Origin: Agrococcus baldri
Lineage (GTDB): Bacteria > Actinomycetota > Actinomycetes > Actinomycetales > Microbacteriaceae
DNA: 64,000 nt
Direction of reading: 5' to 3'
Assembly (NCBI GenBank): GCA_900114805.1
Contig: FOZN01000003.1
Location: forward strand, 569,943 to 633,942
Shown here: positions 25,748-34,525 of the stretch, one piece after another
Layout: each line of letters begins with the position of its first letter
Numbering within the stretch: position 1 is the first letter of the stretch
Notes under the pieces: model-generated
Databases searched by the model: none
What the model was told of the DNA's origin: nothing
Seen by the model: only the letters and a program-made list of their open reading frames with translations
Translations under genes and position numbers: made by a program

Positions 25748-26656
25748 ATGACATCCACCCAGAACACCCACGATCCGCACCCGACCACCTCGGCACGGTC
25801 TGCTGACGCAGCATCCGAAGCGCCACGGGCGGCGGAGGATTTCACGACCAGTGCCGGGCTGCGCGCCCTGCTGACCCGGCTGCACGCCGCCGGCGCCGGA
25901 GCCTGGGAACGTGATCCGGTCGCGCAGGAGCTGATGCGGTACGCCGCCGACAAGTACGCCGCTCTGGCCCGCAAGCATCATCTGGACCCGTGGGAGGCGG
26001 CATCAGCGGCGTTCGATGTGATGCGCACCCCGTCCGCGCGTCGGGCGAACGATCCGTGGGCGGTGGTGACGCGGGCGGTGCAGATCACCTGCATCGCCGA
26101 AGACCGCGCCCAGGGCCTGCTTTGCTCGGTGCACCAAGCCCGGCGTCCGCACGTGTCGGTCTTCCACGACGCCGAGCGATTCTCCGATCGGGAGAACCCG
26201 CTCACCGACTACCACCCGGCCTTCCAGATACCAGCCACCGATCCCGATCTCGACAAACCCGGTGCGGTCGAGGTGCCAGTCGCGTCGACGTCGGCGACCG
26301 CCGCAGTCGATGAGACGGTTCGGCTGTTCGTCCTCCTCGGCTGGGCGGAGCCGGTGGCGCGGCAGAGCATCGAGCACGTCTGCGGCGTGCTCGCCCGGAC
26401 CGGGGCGAGGCATACGACGTTCGAGAACCTGCGCCGCGACACGTACGCCCGCCACCTCCTCGACCTGCCGAAAACGTCCTGGTCGGGGCTGTTGAAGGTG
26501 CTGCTCGGCAACCCGAATCCCGCCGCCACGGGCACGAGCGCGGGCCGGGGCGTGCTGCTGCGGCTGCTGATCGGCGAAACCCTGGAGCTGCTGCTGCGCG
26601 ATGACGACCTCGTGCTCACCATCGCCCTGGCCTCCCCATCCCGGATGCGGGAATGA
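25748..26656 (+). CDS. Conserved ICE protein of unknown function
   Basis: 302 residues, soluble. The middle (LMRYAADKYAALARKHHLDPWEAASAAFDVMR, shown here in part as AADKYAALARKHHLDPWEA) resembles sigma-factor-like or replication-associated helical regions in actinobacterial elements, but no family can be named. The ATG at 25748 is preferred to an in-frame ATG at 25673 because it follows the motif copy and AGGAGG at 25732-25737. It is followed by the ParB-like gene. Confidence 0.6.
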   Translation: MTSTQNTHDPHPTTSARSADAASEAPRAAEDFTTSAGLRALLTRLHAAGAGAWERDPVAQELMRYAADKYAALARKHHLDPWEAASAAFDVMRTPSARRANDPWAVVTRAVQITCIAEDRAQGLLCSVHQARRPHVSVFHDAERFSDRENPLTDYHPAFQIPATDPDLDKPGAVEVPVASTSATAAVDETVRLFVLLGWAEPVARQSIEHVCGVLARTGARHTTFENLRRDTYARHLLDLPKTSWSGLLKVLLGNPNPAATGTSAGRGVLLRLLIGETLELLLRDDDLVLTIALASPSRMRE

Positions 26657-26674
26657 GCAGGGTGGTGAGTGGTC

Positions 26675-27694
26675 ATGAGCGTGGAGATGGAACGCACCGT
26701 CGACTCGATCCAGGTCGGGCCCCGGCACCGCACCGAGATCGGTGACCTCGACGACCTGGTGACCTCGATCCGCGACCGCGGCCTGCTCCAGCCGATCACC
26801 GTCACTCCGACCGGGGTGCTGGTCTGCGGGGCGCGCCGACTCGCCGCGATCAAACAGCTCGGCTGGCGGACCGTCAACGTGTGGGTGCGGCCCGGGATCT
26901 CGACCCAGTTGGAGCATGTGCTGGCCGAGCACGACGACCACACCCTCGCCAAGCCCCTCACCCAGCTCGAAGCCGCCACCCTCTACCGCGAGTTGAAGAC
27001 CCTGCTGGCCGAGGACGCGAAGCAGCGTGAGACAGCGACCCGATTCAGCACCGAGAATCAGCCGGGAACTGACGGGGGTGCAAATTTTGCACCCCCGTCA
27101 GCGGGCCCGGTCGGCAAGTCGCGACAGCAGGCTGCCGGCATGATCCCGGGCGGTGCTTCGCACACGACCTTGGAGAAGATCAGCTACCTCCAACAGCACG
27201 CCGCCGACGAGACCCTGCCCGACACGGTGCGCAAGCAACTCGGCAATGAGTTGGCCGCGATCGAGGAGGGCGGGCCGGTGCAGCCCGCCTACGAGCGCGC
27301 CCGCGCCTTGATCGAGCGGCACCACGCCGACCGTGACGCGCACCTGGACGATCTCGCCAGGGCTGCGCTTGCCCGGGCGCAGCAGGGCAAGTTGAAGAAC
27401 AAGAAGAAGTCCCCGACCCTGCCGAGCACACCGCTTGATGGGGTCTGGCCGACGCGACGGTTCGTGCTCATCTGGGACGAGCTCGACTCCTGGTGGACCC
27501 ACTACGACGCCGACACCCTCGCCGCTGAGCTCACGCCGGAACAGGTCACCGCATTCCTTGCCGTCGTCGATGGCAGCGTCGCGTTCGCCGACCGGCTCCG
27601 TGCCGCCCTCGAAACCCCCGACGCCGACTCCGACGCTGCCCTTGACGGGGCAGCCGATGTCGGGGCCGGGGTGCGGCATCTGCGTGCCCTCTGA
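26675..27694 (+). CDS. ParB/Srx-domain protein
   Basis: A 339-residue protein with an N-terminal ParB-like nuclease/CTPase domain: LVTSIRDRGLLQPITVTPTG (about 29-48) and VLVCGARRLAAIKQLGW (about 47-63, with the G-x-R-R box). The middle has a lysine-rich stretch (KLKNKKK, about 245). No ParA is nearby, so it may regulate the element rather than partition it. A perfect 16-bp inverted repeat lies inside the gene (27069-27101). Start ATG 26675 or the upstream in-frame 26669. Confidence 0.8.
   Translation: MSVEMERTVDSIQVGPRHRTEIGDLDDLVTSIRDRGLLQPITVTPTGVLVCGARRLAAIKQLGWRTVNVWVRPGISTQLEHVLAEHDDHTLAKPLTQLEAATLYRELKTLLAEDAKQRETATRFSTENQPGTDGGANFAPPSAGPVGKSRQQAAGMIPGGASHTTLEKISYLQQHAADETLPDTVRKQLGNELAAIEEGGPVQPAYERARALIERHHADRDAHLDDLARAALARAQQGKLKNKKKSPTLPSTPLDGVWPTRRFVLIWDELDSWWTHYDADTLAAELTPEQVTAFLAVVDGSVAFADRLRAALETPDADSDAALDGAADVGAGVRHLRAL
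27069..27101. repeat. Perfect 16-bp inverted repeat inside the ParB-like gene
   Basis: Arms 27069-27084 and 27086-27101 match without error around one T; the centre reads GTGCAAATTTTGCAC. It codes for a loop (GTDGGANFAPPSAG) between the ParB domain and the rest. It could be a protein-binding site, a terminator-like hairpin or a former insertion scar. Confidence 0.9.
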
Positions 27695-27726
27695 CCACAC
27701 CGCCGTGCCGCCGCTCGGCGGTCCGC

Positions 27727-27747
27727 GTGCACCTGGCGGGTATGAAG
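27727..27747 (+). promoter_or_regulatory. Element-wide motif copy before the VirB8-like gene
   Basis: GTGCACCTGGCGGGTATGAA. The core starts 15 bp before the ATG at 27742, as at traA, 52548 and 52618. It heads the type IV secretion operon. Confidence 0.65.
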
Positions 27748-28476
27748 ACTTCACATGCTCCCTCGCCGCGCCGCCGCCTGATCGTCGTCATCGCCGCCGG
27801 CGTCGTGTTCCTGCTGCTGGCCTGGGTCGGCATCTACGGCCTGATCACCGGCCCCCGCACCGCCCCGACACCGAGCCCCGGAGAGCCCGGAGCCACCGCG
27901 ACCGCACCGCCAGATGGCGGCGCGTCACCGGTCCGGATTCCGGCGGTGCCGCACAGCAGCGATCCGGAGGAGTTCGCGCGCGGGTTCGCCGAAGCATTGT
28001 TTGCCTGGGACACCAGCTCGGGGTTTATGCCGCTGGACTACACGACCGTGCTCCTGGATGCCGGCGACCCGACCGGGACAGAGCAGGCCGGCCTCGCCGC
28101 GGACATCGCCTTGTATCTGCCGACCCGAGACGCGTGGACCGGGCTGCGGGAGTACGGCACGACCCAGCACCTCACGATCGACACCGCGACCGTGCCCGAC
28201 GCCTGGGATGACGCCGTCGCGCAGGCGCGACCGGGCCAGCTAGCCCCCGGCACGACCGCATACACGATCGACGGCACCCGGCACCGCGACGGCGTCTGGA
28301 ACGGCGAACCCGTCACCAGCGAGCACGAAGTCGCGTTCACGATCTTCCTGCGCTGCCCACCCGACCCCACACCCAGCCCCAGCCCGGGCGAAAAGCCGGA
28401 CACGACTACGGGTGATGAGCGACCGGCCCGGTGTCACGTGCTGCGGCTGTCGCAGCTGGATAACCCGCTGCGGTAG
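27742..28476 (+). CDS. Single-pass membrane protein, possible VirB8/TcpC-like T4SS component
   Basis: 244 residues. A cytoplasmic basic start (SPRRR) is followed by one membrane segment (about 13-35), a proline/threonine linker and an extracellular domain of about 170 residues with conserved-looking FARGFAEALFAWDT. This topology and the place as first gene of the secretion operon fit VirB8/TcpC-like proteins, which nucleate the channel. The family link is an inference from topology and position. Confidence 0.6.
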   Translation: MKTSHAPSPRRRLIVVIAAGVVFLLLAWVGIYGLITGPRTAPTPSPGEPGATATAPPDGGASPVRIPAVPHSSDPEEFARGFAEALFAWDTSSGFMPLDYTTVLLDAGDPTGTEQAGLAADIALYLPTRDAWTGLREYGTTQHLTIDTATVPDAWDDAVAQARPGQLAPGTTAYTIDGTRHRDGVWNGEPVTSEHEVAFTIFLRCPPDPTPSPSPGEKPDTTTGDERPARCHVLRLSQLDNPLR

Positions 28477-28491
28477 GCGGCCGGTGCTCTG

Positions 28492-30117
28492 ATGATGAAG
28501 AAACTCGCGATCGCGGCGATCCTGCTCCTGCTGCTCGGCCCCACGATCGGCCTCGTCGCGGTGGGGCTGCTGATGAATCCTGCCGCCACAACCTCCTGCA
28601 CGGTCGACGGCGGGGTCACCGTCGGGGATGTTCCCGACTCGTTGGCGGTGACCACCCGCGACGGGGAGACGTACACGCTGAACAAAAAGCAGCTCACCCA
28701 TGCCGCGACGATCATCGAGATCGGCTCCGGCATCGACGGGGTGAACCGGGACGGCCTGCACATCGCACTCATGGCCGCACTGACCGAGTCCACGCTGCAG
28801 CAGCTCGCGAACACCAGCACCTACCCCGAATCCGGCGACTACCCAAACGACGGTGACGGCTCAGATCACGACAGCCTGGGTCTGTTCCAGATGCGCCCGC
28901 AATCCGGGTGGGGCACCGTCGAAGAGCTCATGGACCCGGAGTTCCAGGTGCGGGCGTTCTTCGGCGGCCTGGACGGCCCGAACTACCCGTCCCCGCGGGG
29001 ACTGCTCGACATCCCCGGCTGGGAACAGCTCGGCCACGGCGAGGCCGCGCAGGCCGTCGAAGTGTCCGACTATCCCGACCGGTACGACAACTACGCGCCC
29101 GTCGCGACCACCATCCTTGAGACCCTCAGCAGCGGCAGCGGTGCCGTTCCGGTGCTCAACGCATCGGCGCCGACAGGGTCGTCGCGGGTGGTGTTCCCGC
29201 TTCCGGAGGGCACCTGGGTGAAGACCAGCGACTTCGGGCCGCGGGTGCACCCGATCACCGGCGACCCTGAAGGGTTCCACACCGGCCTCGATCTCGCCGC
29301 CCCGGACGGCACCCCGATCCTCGCCGCGGCCGACGGCACCGTCACCGTCGCCGAGTTCTCCGGCGGCTACGGCGGACTCATCGTCATCGAACACCACCTC
29401 GACGGGCAGACCGTCGCGACCGCGTACGGGCACATGTGGGAGCACGGCATCCACGTGAATCCCGGCGACACCGTGACCGCCGGGCAGCACATCGGCGACG
29501 TCGGCTCTTCGGGCATGTCCACCGGCGCGCATCTGCACTTCGAGGTCCGCCCCGGCGGCACCAACAGTGAAGCCATCGACCCGGCGAAGTGGCTCAACGA
29601 CCACGACGCCGCCGACCTCCCCGAAGCCGACACCGGCCCACCCGACGGCTGCACCACCGCGCCCGGTGGCGCGCCGGACCCGTTCGACGACAGCAACCCG
29701 GACCAGCTCGTCGATGACCCCACCAGCGACGGGCAGATCACCGCCCGCACCCTCCACCTCTACCAACAGGCGACTGCCGCGTTCCCCGACACCGGCTGGG
29801 CCTGCTACTCACCCCGCTCCGGCACGACATCGGAGCACCCGCTGGGGCGGGCGTGCGACATCACCTTCGGCAACCAGATCGGCCAGCGCCCAAACCCCGC
29901 GCAGCTGGCCGCGGGGCAGCAGACCGTGGACTGGGTGCAGGAACACGCCCAGCTCCTCGGCGTCGAGTACCTGATCTGGCAAGGCGAAATCTGGTCCCTC
30001 GCCCGCAACGCTGAGGGGTGGCGGCCCTACAACGGCGGCGGCATGCACGACCCGCGAGACGTGACTGGCGGACATTACGACCACCTCCACGTCACCGTGA
30101 GAGCAGGGGCCGCCTGA
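28492..30117 (+). CDS. Multidomain cell-wall hydrolase of the conjugation system (M23 peptidase)
   Basis: 541 residues. N-terminal membrane anchor (about 3-28). A helical domain (about 65-200) with MAALTESTL and SLGLFQMRPQSGWG resembles phage-tail lysozyme or transglycosylase units. The M23/LytM peptidase (about 245-365) has SDFGPRVHPITGD, FHTGLDLAAP (first H-x3-D) and STGAHLHFEVRPGG (H-x-H). A C-terminal domain (about 420-541) has its own histidine pattern (HYDHLHV). It should open peptidoglycan for the transfer channel. Stop overlaps the next start. Confidence 0.85.
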   Translation: MMKKLAIAAILLLLLGPTIGLVAVGLLMNPAATTSCTVDGGVTVGDVPDSLAVTTRDGETYTLNKKQLTHAATIIEIGSGIDGVNRDGLHIALMAALTESTLQQLANTSTYPESGDYPNDGDGSDHDSLGLFQMRPQSGWGTVEELMDPEFQVRAFFGGLDGPNYPSPRGLLDIPGWEQLGHGEAAQAVEVSDYPDRYDNYAPVATTILETLSSGSGAVPVLNASAPTGSSRVVFPLPEGTWVKTSDFGPRVHPITGDPEGFHTGLDLAAPDGTPILAAADGTVTVAEFSGGYGGLIVIEHHLDGQTVATAYGHMWEHGIHVNPGDTVTAGQHIGDVGSSGMSTGAHLHFEVRPGGTNSEAIDPAKWLNDHDAADLPEADTGPPDGCTTAPGGAPDPFDDSNPDQLVDDPTSDGQITARTLHLYQQATAAFPDTGWACYSPRSGTTSEHPLGRACDITFGNQIGQRPNPAQLAAGQQTVDWVQEHAQLLGVEYLIWQGEIWSLARNAEGWRPYNGGGMHDPRDVTGGHYDHLHVTVRAGAA

Positions 30118-30383
30118 TGGACGTGTTCCCTGACTTCGGCGGCCTGGACGGTATCGGTGATCTGAAGCAGGTGATCGGTGCGGCGCTGATGATCGTGCTC
30201 ATCGTCGCCGTGCTGATGATGATCGTCTCCGCGATCATCTGGGCCATCGCCGCCTCCACCGGCAACTACTCCGCCTCCACGAAGGGCCGCGCCGGCGTCC
30301 TCATCGCGCTCGGCGCTGCTGTCCTCGCCGGCGCCGGCGTCGCCTGGGTGAACTGGCTCATCGACCTCGGCGGCCAACTCTAG
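30117..30383 (+). CDS. DUF6112-like small membrane protein, copy 1 (VirB2-like candidate)
   Basis: 88 residues with two membrane segments (about 20-45 and 58-82) separated by a short polar loop (STGNYSASTKGRAG). Size and topology resemble VirB2-type or TrbC-type pilins and actinobacterial DUF6112 proteins. A close paralogue is encoded at 31383. The stop TAG shares the bases CTAG with the stop of the antisense gene downstream. Confidence 0.7.
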   Translation: MDVFPDFGGLDGIGDLKQVIGAALMIVLIVAVLMMIVSAIIWAIAASTGNYSASTKGRAGVLIALGAAVLAGAGVAWVNWLIDLGGQL

Positions 30384-31258
30384 ACGGGTTCTGACTCCGG
30401 CTCGAAGTCGTCACCACGGTCGATGGTGCACTGATCGAGAATGCGTGCCAGGTAGCTGTAGGCGGCGAGGCGTTCCATCGCCTCTTGCTCGCTCAGTTCG
30501 GCCCGCGTGTGGGTGGTCACGTTGCGGACCGTGAGGTTCAAGCCGGTCGCGAGCCCGTTGAGTGCTTTCGCCAGAGGCTCCAGTCCGCCACGTATGCTTC
30601 GAACCGTCTTGTCGCCGTCCTCACCGGGCCAGCGAAGCTTCGGCTTCCCTGGTTCCGCCTGTCCTGGCGAGAGCGTCTGCTGCCAGAAGACACTGTCGTC
30701 GACGTTGTTGCGGCACAGTTTCTGCTTCCAGTGGATCGTCAACCCTTCTGCGGCTTCACGCACTGCGACGCGGTACTGATGCGTCGTCCAATGCGCAGCG
30801 GCGCCGGCCCAGACGACCTGATGGAACTGTGCGGGAGCGAACTTCGGCAGGTCGGAGTCGGTGCCGGCGGCCGAGTCGATGATCATCGCGTCGAGGCGGC
30901 CCTTGACGTTCGCCGTGGTCATGCGGACATCGCGCGGTGCGAGCGGGGCTTTCGGTGCCGACATGAACGACCAGTTCGAGATCGGGTCAATCATTCCGAG
31001 CCCGGCAACCGCGATGTAGGCCCCGGTGACGGCAACGGCCCGCGCAGCCAGGCCAGCGGCCTCGGCGACATCGAGTTCAAGGCGACGAACAGCATCGGCG
31101 TCCTGTCCTTCCTTGGCCCACACCGTCGGAAAGAGCCCGCGGGACTCCATGTGGCTCGACTCGACCTGCGTCGCCATCCACGCCTCGAACGCGGCCTCGA
31201 ACCGCTCCACAGCGTCCCGGAGCCGTGAGAGGTAGTCCTCGCTGTACTCGTTGCTCAA
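30380..31258 (-). CDS. TIGR02391-like (Ymh) protein, antisense cargo in the T4SS operon
   Basis: 292 residues, soluble. The C-terminal part (LEPLAKALNGLATGLNLTVR followed by NVTTHT and QEAMERLAAYSYLARILDQC) resembles the TIGR02391 (Ymh) domain, found in many mobile-element and defence-linked proteins. The N-terminal half is not recognised. It is the only minus-strand gene in this part of the operon and separates two paralogous pilin-like genes. This points to later insertion as cargo, possibly a defence gene; activity is unknown. Confidence 0.6.
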   Translation of the reverse strand: MSNEYSEDYLSRLRDAVERFEAAFEAWMATQVESSHMESRGLFPTVWAKEGQDADAVRRLELDVAEAAGLAARAVAVTGAYIAVAGLGMIDPISNWSFMSAPKAPLAPRDVRMTTANVKGRLDAMIIDSAAGTDSDLPKFAPAQFHQVVWAGAAAHWTTHQYRVAVREAAEGLTIHWKQKLCRNNVDDSVFWQQTLSPGQAEPGKPKLRWPGEDGDKTVRSIRGGLEPLAKALNGLATGLNLTVRNVTTHTRAELSEQEAMERLAAYSYLARILDQCTIDRGDDFEPESEPV

Positions 31259-31330
31259 CCCGTCTCCTTACCGCCTAGATCCCGACGACCTCAGCGTATC
31301 GGCGGCCACGGACATCCCACGGGCATCTGT

Positions 31331-31350
31331 GTGCACCTGGCCAGCAGAAC
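31331..31350 (+). promoter_or_regulatory. Element-wide motif copy after the antisense cargo gene
   Basis: GTGCACCTGGCCAGCAGAAC. It lies 52 bp before the GTG start of the second DUF6112-like gene and could restart transcription of the secretion operon. Confidence 0.6.
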
Positions 31351-31382
31351 ACCCTTCCGCCCGCGTTTTGAGGAGTTTTGCT

Positions 31383-31652
31383 GTGATCGACATCGACCCC
31401 AATGGCACCGGTCTTCCCGGTATCGAACAGCTGCGCACGATCGTGGGCGCGGTGATGACCGTCGGCCTGATCCTGGCCGTGCTCGCCCTGATCGTCTCGG
31501 CGATCGTGTGGGCCTACGGCTCGAACTCCTCCAACCCGCACCTGTCGGGCCGCGGGAAGATCGGCGTGCTGATCTCCTGCGGTGCCGCGGTGATCTGCGG
31601 TGCCGCGGTGACGCTGGTGAACTTCTTCTGGAACGTCGGCCAGGCCGTCTGA
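31383..31652 (+). CDS. DUF6112-like small membrane protein, copy 2
   Basis: 89 residues, two membrane segments with the loop SNSSNPHLSGRGKIG; aligns along its length with the product of 30117-30383. The GTG start at 31383 with GAGGAG upstream gives a start (IDIDPNGTGLPGIEQLR) parallel to copy 1 (MDVFPDFGGLDGIGDLK). Two different pilin-like subunits or a subunit and a minor partner are possible. Confidence 0.7.
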   Translation: MIDIDPNGTGLPGIEQLRTIVGAVMTVGLILAVLALIVSAIVWAYGSNSSNPHLSGRGKIGVLISCGAAVICGAAVTLVNFFWNVGQAV

Positions 31653-31693
31653 CCCGTCTCTCTTCTCGTGCCTTCGGAAGGGAGGGGGTCGTG

Positions 31694-33055
31694 ATGGGCG
31701 TGTGCGACATCCCCGTCATCTCAACGGTCTGCGACACCGCCGGTGAAGCCGCCGCGTCGTTGATCTCGGCGCCGTTCGACTGGCTCGCCCAGGCCCTCGG
31801 CGGGGCGGCCGGATGGCTGATCGAGACCATGTGGACCGTGTTCGACACGACCACCCTGGTCGATCTCACCGGCGACGGCTACGTGTCGGTCTACAACCTC
31901 GTGTTCGGGATCGCGGTGTTCGTCACGCTGCTGTTCTTCTGCTTCCAGCTCATCCTCGGCCTCATCCGCCGCGACCCCGGAGCCCTCACCCGTGCCGCCC
32001 TCGGCACCGGCAAAGCGATCCTCGGCAGCTTCGTGGTGATCACGTTGACGACGCTCGCGATGGAGATCGTCGACCAGCTGTGTATCGGGATCGTGCAAGC
32101 TGCCGGCGAGACCACCGAGACGATGGGCGACAAGATCGCCCTGCTCGCCGCCGGCCTGGCCGGGATCAACATCAGCGCCCCCGGCGTCGGCGCGATCATC
32201 AGCATCTTCCTGGCCGGGCTGATGATCGCCGCGGTCGCGATCGTCTGGTTCTCCCTGCTGATCCGCAAGGCGCTGATCCTGATCGTGGTGATCCTCGCCC
32301 CGCTGGCGTTCTCCGGGTCCGCGTGGGACATCTCCCGGTCATGGGTCGGGAAGTGGGCGGCGTTCCTGCTCGCCCTGATCGTGTCCAAGCTGGTGCTGGT
32401 GCTGGTGTTCCTCATCGCGATCACGCAGATGGCGACCCCGATCGAGGCCGACCTGCAGGCGGTGACCGAGCCGATCACCGGGATCGTGATGCTCGCGATC
32501 GCCGCGTTCGCCCCCTACATGGTCTACCGGCTGATCTCGTTCCTCGGGTTCGACATCTACAACCAGATGGGCACCGAGCAAGACGCCAAACAGGCCATGA
32601 ACCGGCCCGTCCCAATGCCCAACAAGCCGCAGGGCGGGCAGCCGAAGAAGGTACTCGACGGCAACGGCGGGGACGGCCCTTCCGGCGGCGGGAGCGGCGG
32701 CGCCGGTGGCGGGCCGCCTCCGCCACCGCCCGGCGGAGGCGCTGCCCCTGCCGCAGGTGCGGGCACGGGAGCCGGCGCGGGTGCGGGTGGTGCTGCGGCG
32801 GCTGGCCCGGCAGTGGCGGTGGTGCTGGGTGCGGAGGTCGTGAAGGAAGCCGCGACCGCGGGCCCTGAAGCCGGGGCCGAGTTCGGCGGGCAGGCCGAAG
32901 CCGCCGCCGCCGGCGCGAACCAGAACACCCCCACCAGCGACGGAACCGGGCAGACCCCGCCACCGGCGACGCCGGCCCCGCACGCACCCTCCGCGCCGAA
33001 CCCGCCCCCACCCGGCGGGCCGGTCAACGAGACCCCCGACTACGGGAAGGAGTGA
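31694..33055 (+). CDS. VirB6/TrbL-like polytopic T4SS protein
   Basis: 453 residues. Residues about 55-300 hold six to seven membrane segments, with LIRKALILIVVILAPLAFSG and the aromatic-rich block SWVGKWAAFLLALI typical of VirB6/TrbL channel proteins. The last 150 residues are a soluble, low-complexity tail rich in glycine, alanine and proline. It should form the inner-membrane channel. SD GGAGGGGG precedes the ATG at 31694. A 6-bp gap separates it from the next gene. Confidence 0.78.
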   Translation: MGVCDIPVISTVCDTAGEAAASLISAPFDWLAQALGGAAGWLIETMWTVFDTTTLVDLTGDGYVSVYNLVFGIAVFVTLLFFCFQLILGLIRRDPGALTRAALGTGKAILGSFVVITLTTLAMEIVDQLCIGIVQAAGETTETMGDKIALLAAGLAGINISAPGVGAIISIFLAGLMIAAVAIVWFSLLIRKALILIVVILAPLAFSGSAWDISRSWVGKWAAFLLALIVSKLVLVLVFLIAITQMATPIEADLQAVTEPITGIVMLAIAAFAPYMVYRLISFLGFDIYNQMGTEQDAKQAMNRPVPMPNKPQGGQPKKVLDGNGGDGPSGGGSGGAGGGPPPPPPGGGAAPAAGAGTGAGAGAGGAAAAGPAVAVVLGAEVVKEAATAGPEAGAEFGGQAEAAAAGANQNTPTSDGTGQTPPPATPAPHAPSAPNPPPPGGPVNETPDYGKE

Positions 33056-33061
33056 ACCGAC

Positions 33062-34525
33062 GTGAGCACCGAAACCAGCAGGAGCGTCGGCGAGGTGGTG
33101 CCGGTGAAATTTTCCCGGCTCTCCCGCCGCGGCATCATCCTCGGCCTGTCCACCACCCAACTGATCACCCTCGGCATCGGCATCCTCACCCTGGTGGCTG
33201 CGTTCTACGCCGGCGGCGGGATGCTCATCGCCTACACCGCCCCCGTCTGGGCGCTCTCCGCCGCGCTCACCTGGATACCCGTCGCGGGCCGTCCGGTCGT
33301 CGAATGGGTCCCGGTCGTGGCGTGGTGGGGGTGGCGGGCCACCGGCGGGCAGCTGCTGTACCGGCGACGGATCGTCGCCCCACGCCCCGCCGGCACCCTC
33401 TCCCTGCCCGGCGACATGGCCTGCCTGCGCGAATACACCGACCCCGAGACCGGGGCCGGCATGATCCACGACCCCCACCACGCCACCCTGACCGTCGTGT
33501 GTGAGGTGTCGCATCCGGCGTTCGTGCTCCTCGACCCCGGCGAGCAGGAACGCCGCGTCACCTCCTGGGGCCGGGTCCTGGCGACGGTGTGCCGGTCGGG
33601 CCGGATCACGACCCTCCAAGTCCTCGAACGCACCCTCCCAGACTCCGGCACCGGACTCGCGGAATGGTGGGCCGAACACGGCACCGCCGACGGTTCCTGG
33701 GCGGCGACCACCTACGCCGAGCTCATCGGCCGGGCCGGCCCGGCAGGGGAACGCCACGCGACGACAATCTCGCTGTCGTTGGATATGAAGGCCGCGGCGC
33801 GGCAGATCCGCACCGCTGGCGGCCACCTGCGCGGCGCCTCCGCCGTGCTCCGGCAAGAGATGGGCACGCTCACCGCCGCCCTCCGCGCGGCCGATTTGGC
33901 CCCGTCGGGGTGGCTCACCCCGGGAAAGATCGCCGTCATTCTTCGGTCGGCGTACGACCCGGCGATCGCGCCTACCCTGGAACGTCACGGCGAACTCGGC
34001 CAGTCGCTCGCGACCGCGGGCCCGGTCGCGGTCACTGAGACCTGGGCCGGGCTGCGCACCGACACCGGGCATCACGCGGTGCTGTGGATCAGCGAATGGC
34101 CCCGCTCCATGGTGTATCCCGGGTTCCTCGCCCCGGTCCTGCTCTCCACCGGCATCCAACGCGCGTTCTCGCTGCTCTACACACCGCTGCGGACCGATCA
34201 GGCAGTGCGCGACATCCGCAAGAAGAAAGTCGAGCACATCTCGGATGCGGCGCAGCGGCGCAAGATCGGGCAGATCGAAGACGCCTCCCAGACCGCCGAA
34301 TACACCGACGTCCTCCAGCAAGAAGCCGACCTCACCTCCGGCCACGGCCTCCTGCGCGTCACCGGCCTCATCTCCATCAGCGCACCCACCATCGAGGACT
34401 TGGATGCAGCAGTGTCACAGATCGAACAGGCCGCGATCCAAGCCTCCTGCGAAACCCGCCGCCTCGTCGGCCAGCAAGCCGCCGCCTTCACCGCCGCCGC
34501 ACTGCCGCTATGCCGACGTGTCTGA
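33062..34525 (+). CDS. SCO6880-family T4SS membrane protein
   Basis: 487 residues. Two membrane segments near the N-terminus (about 30-75) are followed by a large cytoplasmic part. The family is a standard member of actinobacterial conjugation operons, just before the VirB4 ATPase; it may help couple VirB4 to the membrane. It starts with GTG (33062). The final residues (AAALPLCRRV) look like the normal family end, and the antisense gene 34508-35260 overlaps the last 18 bp. Confidence 0.78.
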   Translation: MSTETSRSVGEVVPVKFSRLSRRGIILGLSTTQLITLGIGILTLVAAFYAGGGMLIAYTAPVWALSAALTWIPVAGRPVVEWVPVVAWWGWRATGGQLLYRRRIVAPRPAGTLSLPGDMACLREYTDPETGAGMIHDPHHATLTVVCEVSHPAFVLLDPGEQERRVTSWGRVLATVCRSGRITTLQVLERTLPDSGTGLAEWWAEHGTADGSWAATTYAELIGRAGPAGERHATTISLSLDMKAAARQIRTAGGHLRGASAVLRQEMGTLTAALRAADLAPSGWLTPGKIAVILRSAYDPAIAPTLERHGELGQSLATAGPVAVTETWAGLRTDTGHHAVLWISEWPRSMVYPGFLAPVLLSTGIQRAFSLLYTPLRTDQAVRDIRKKKVEHISDAAQRRKIGQIEDASQTAEYTDVLQQEADLTSGHGLLRVTGLISISAPTIEDLDAAVSQIEQAAIQASCETRRLVGQQAAAFTAAALPLCRRV

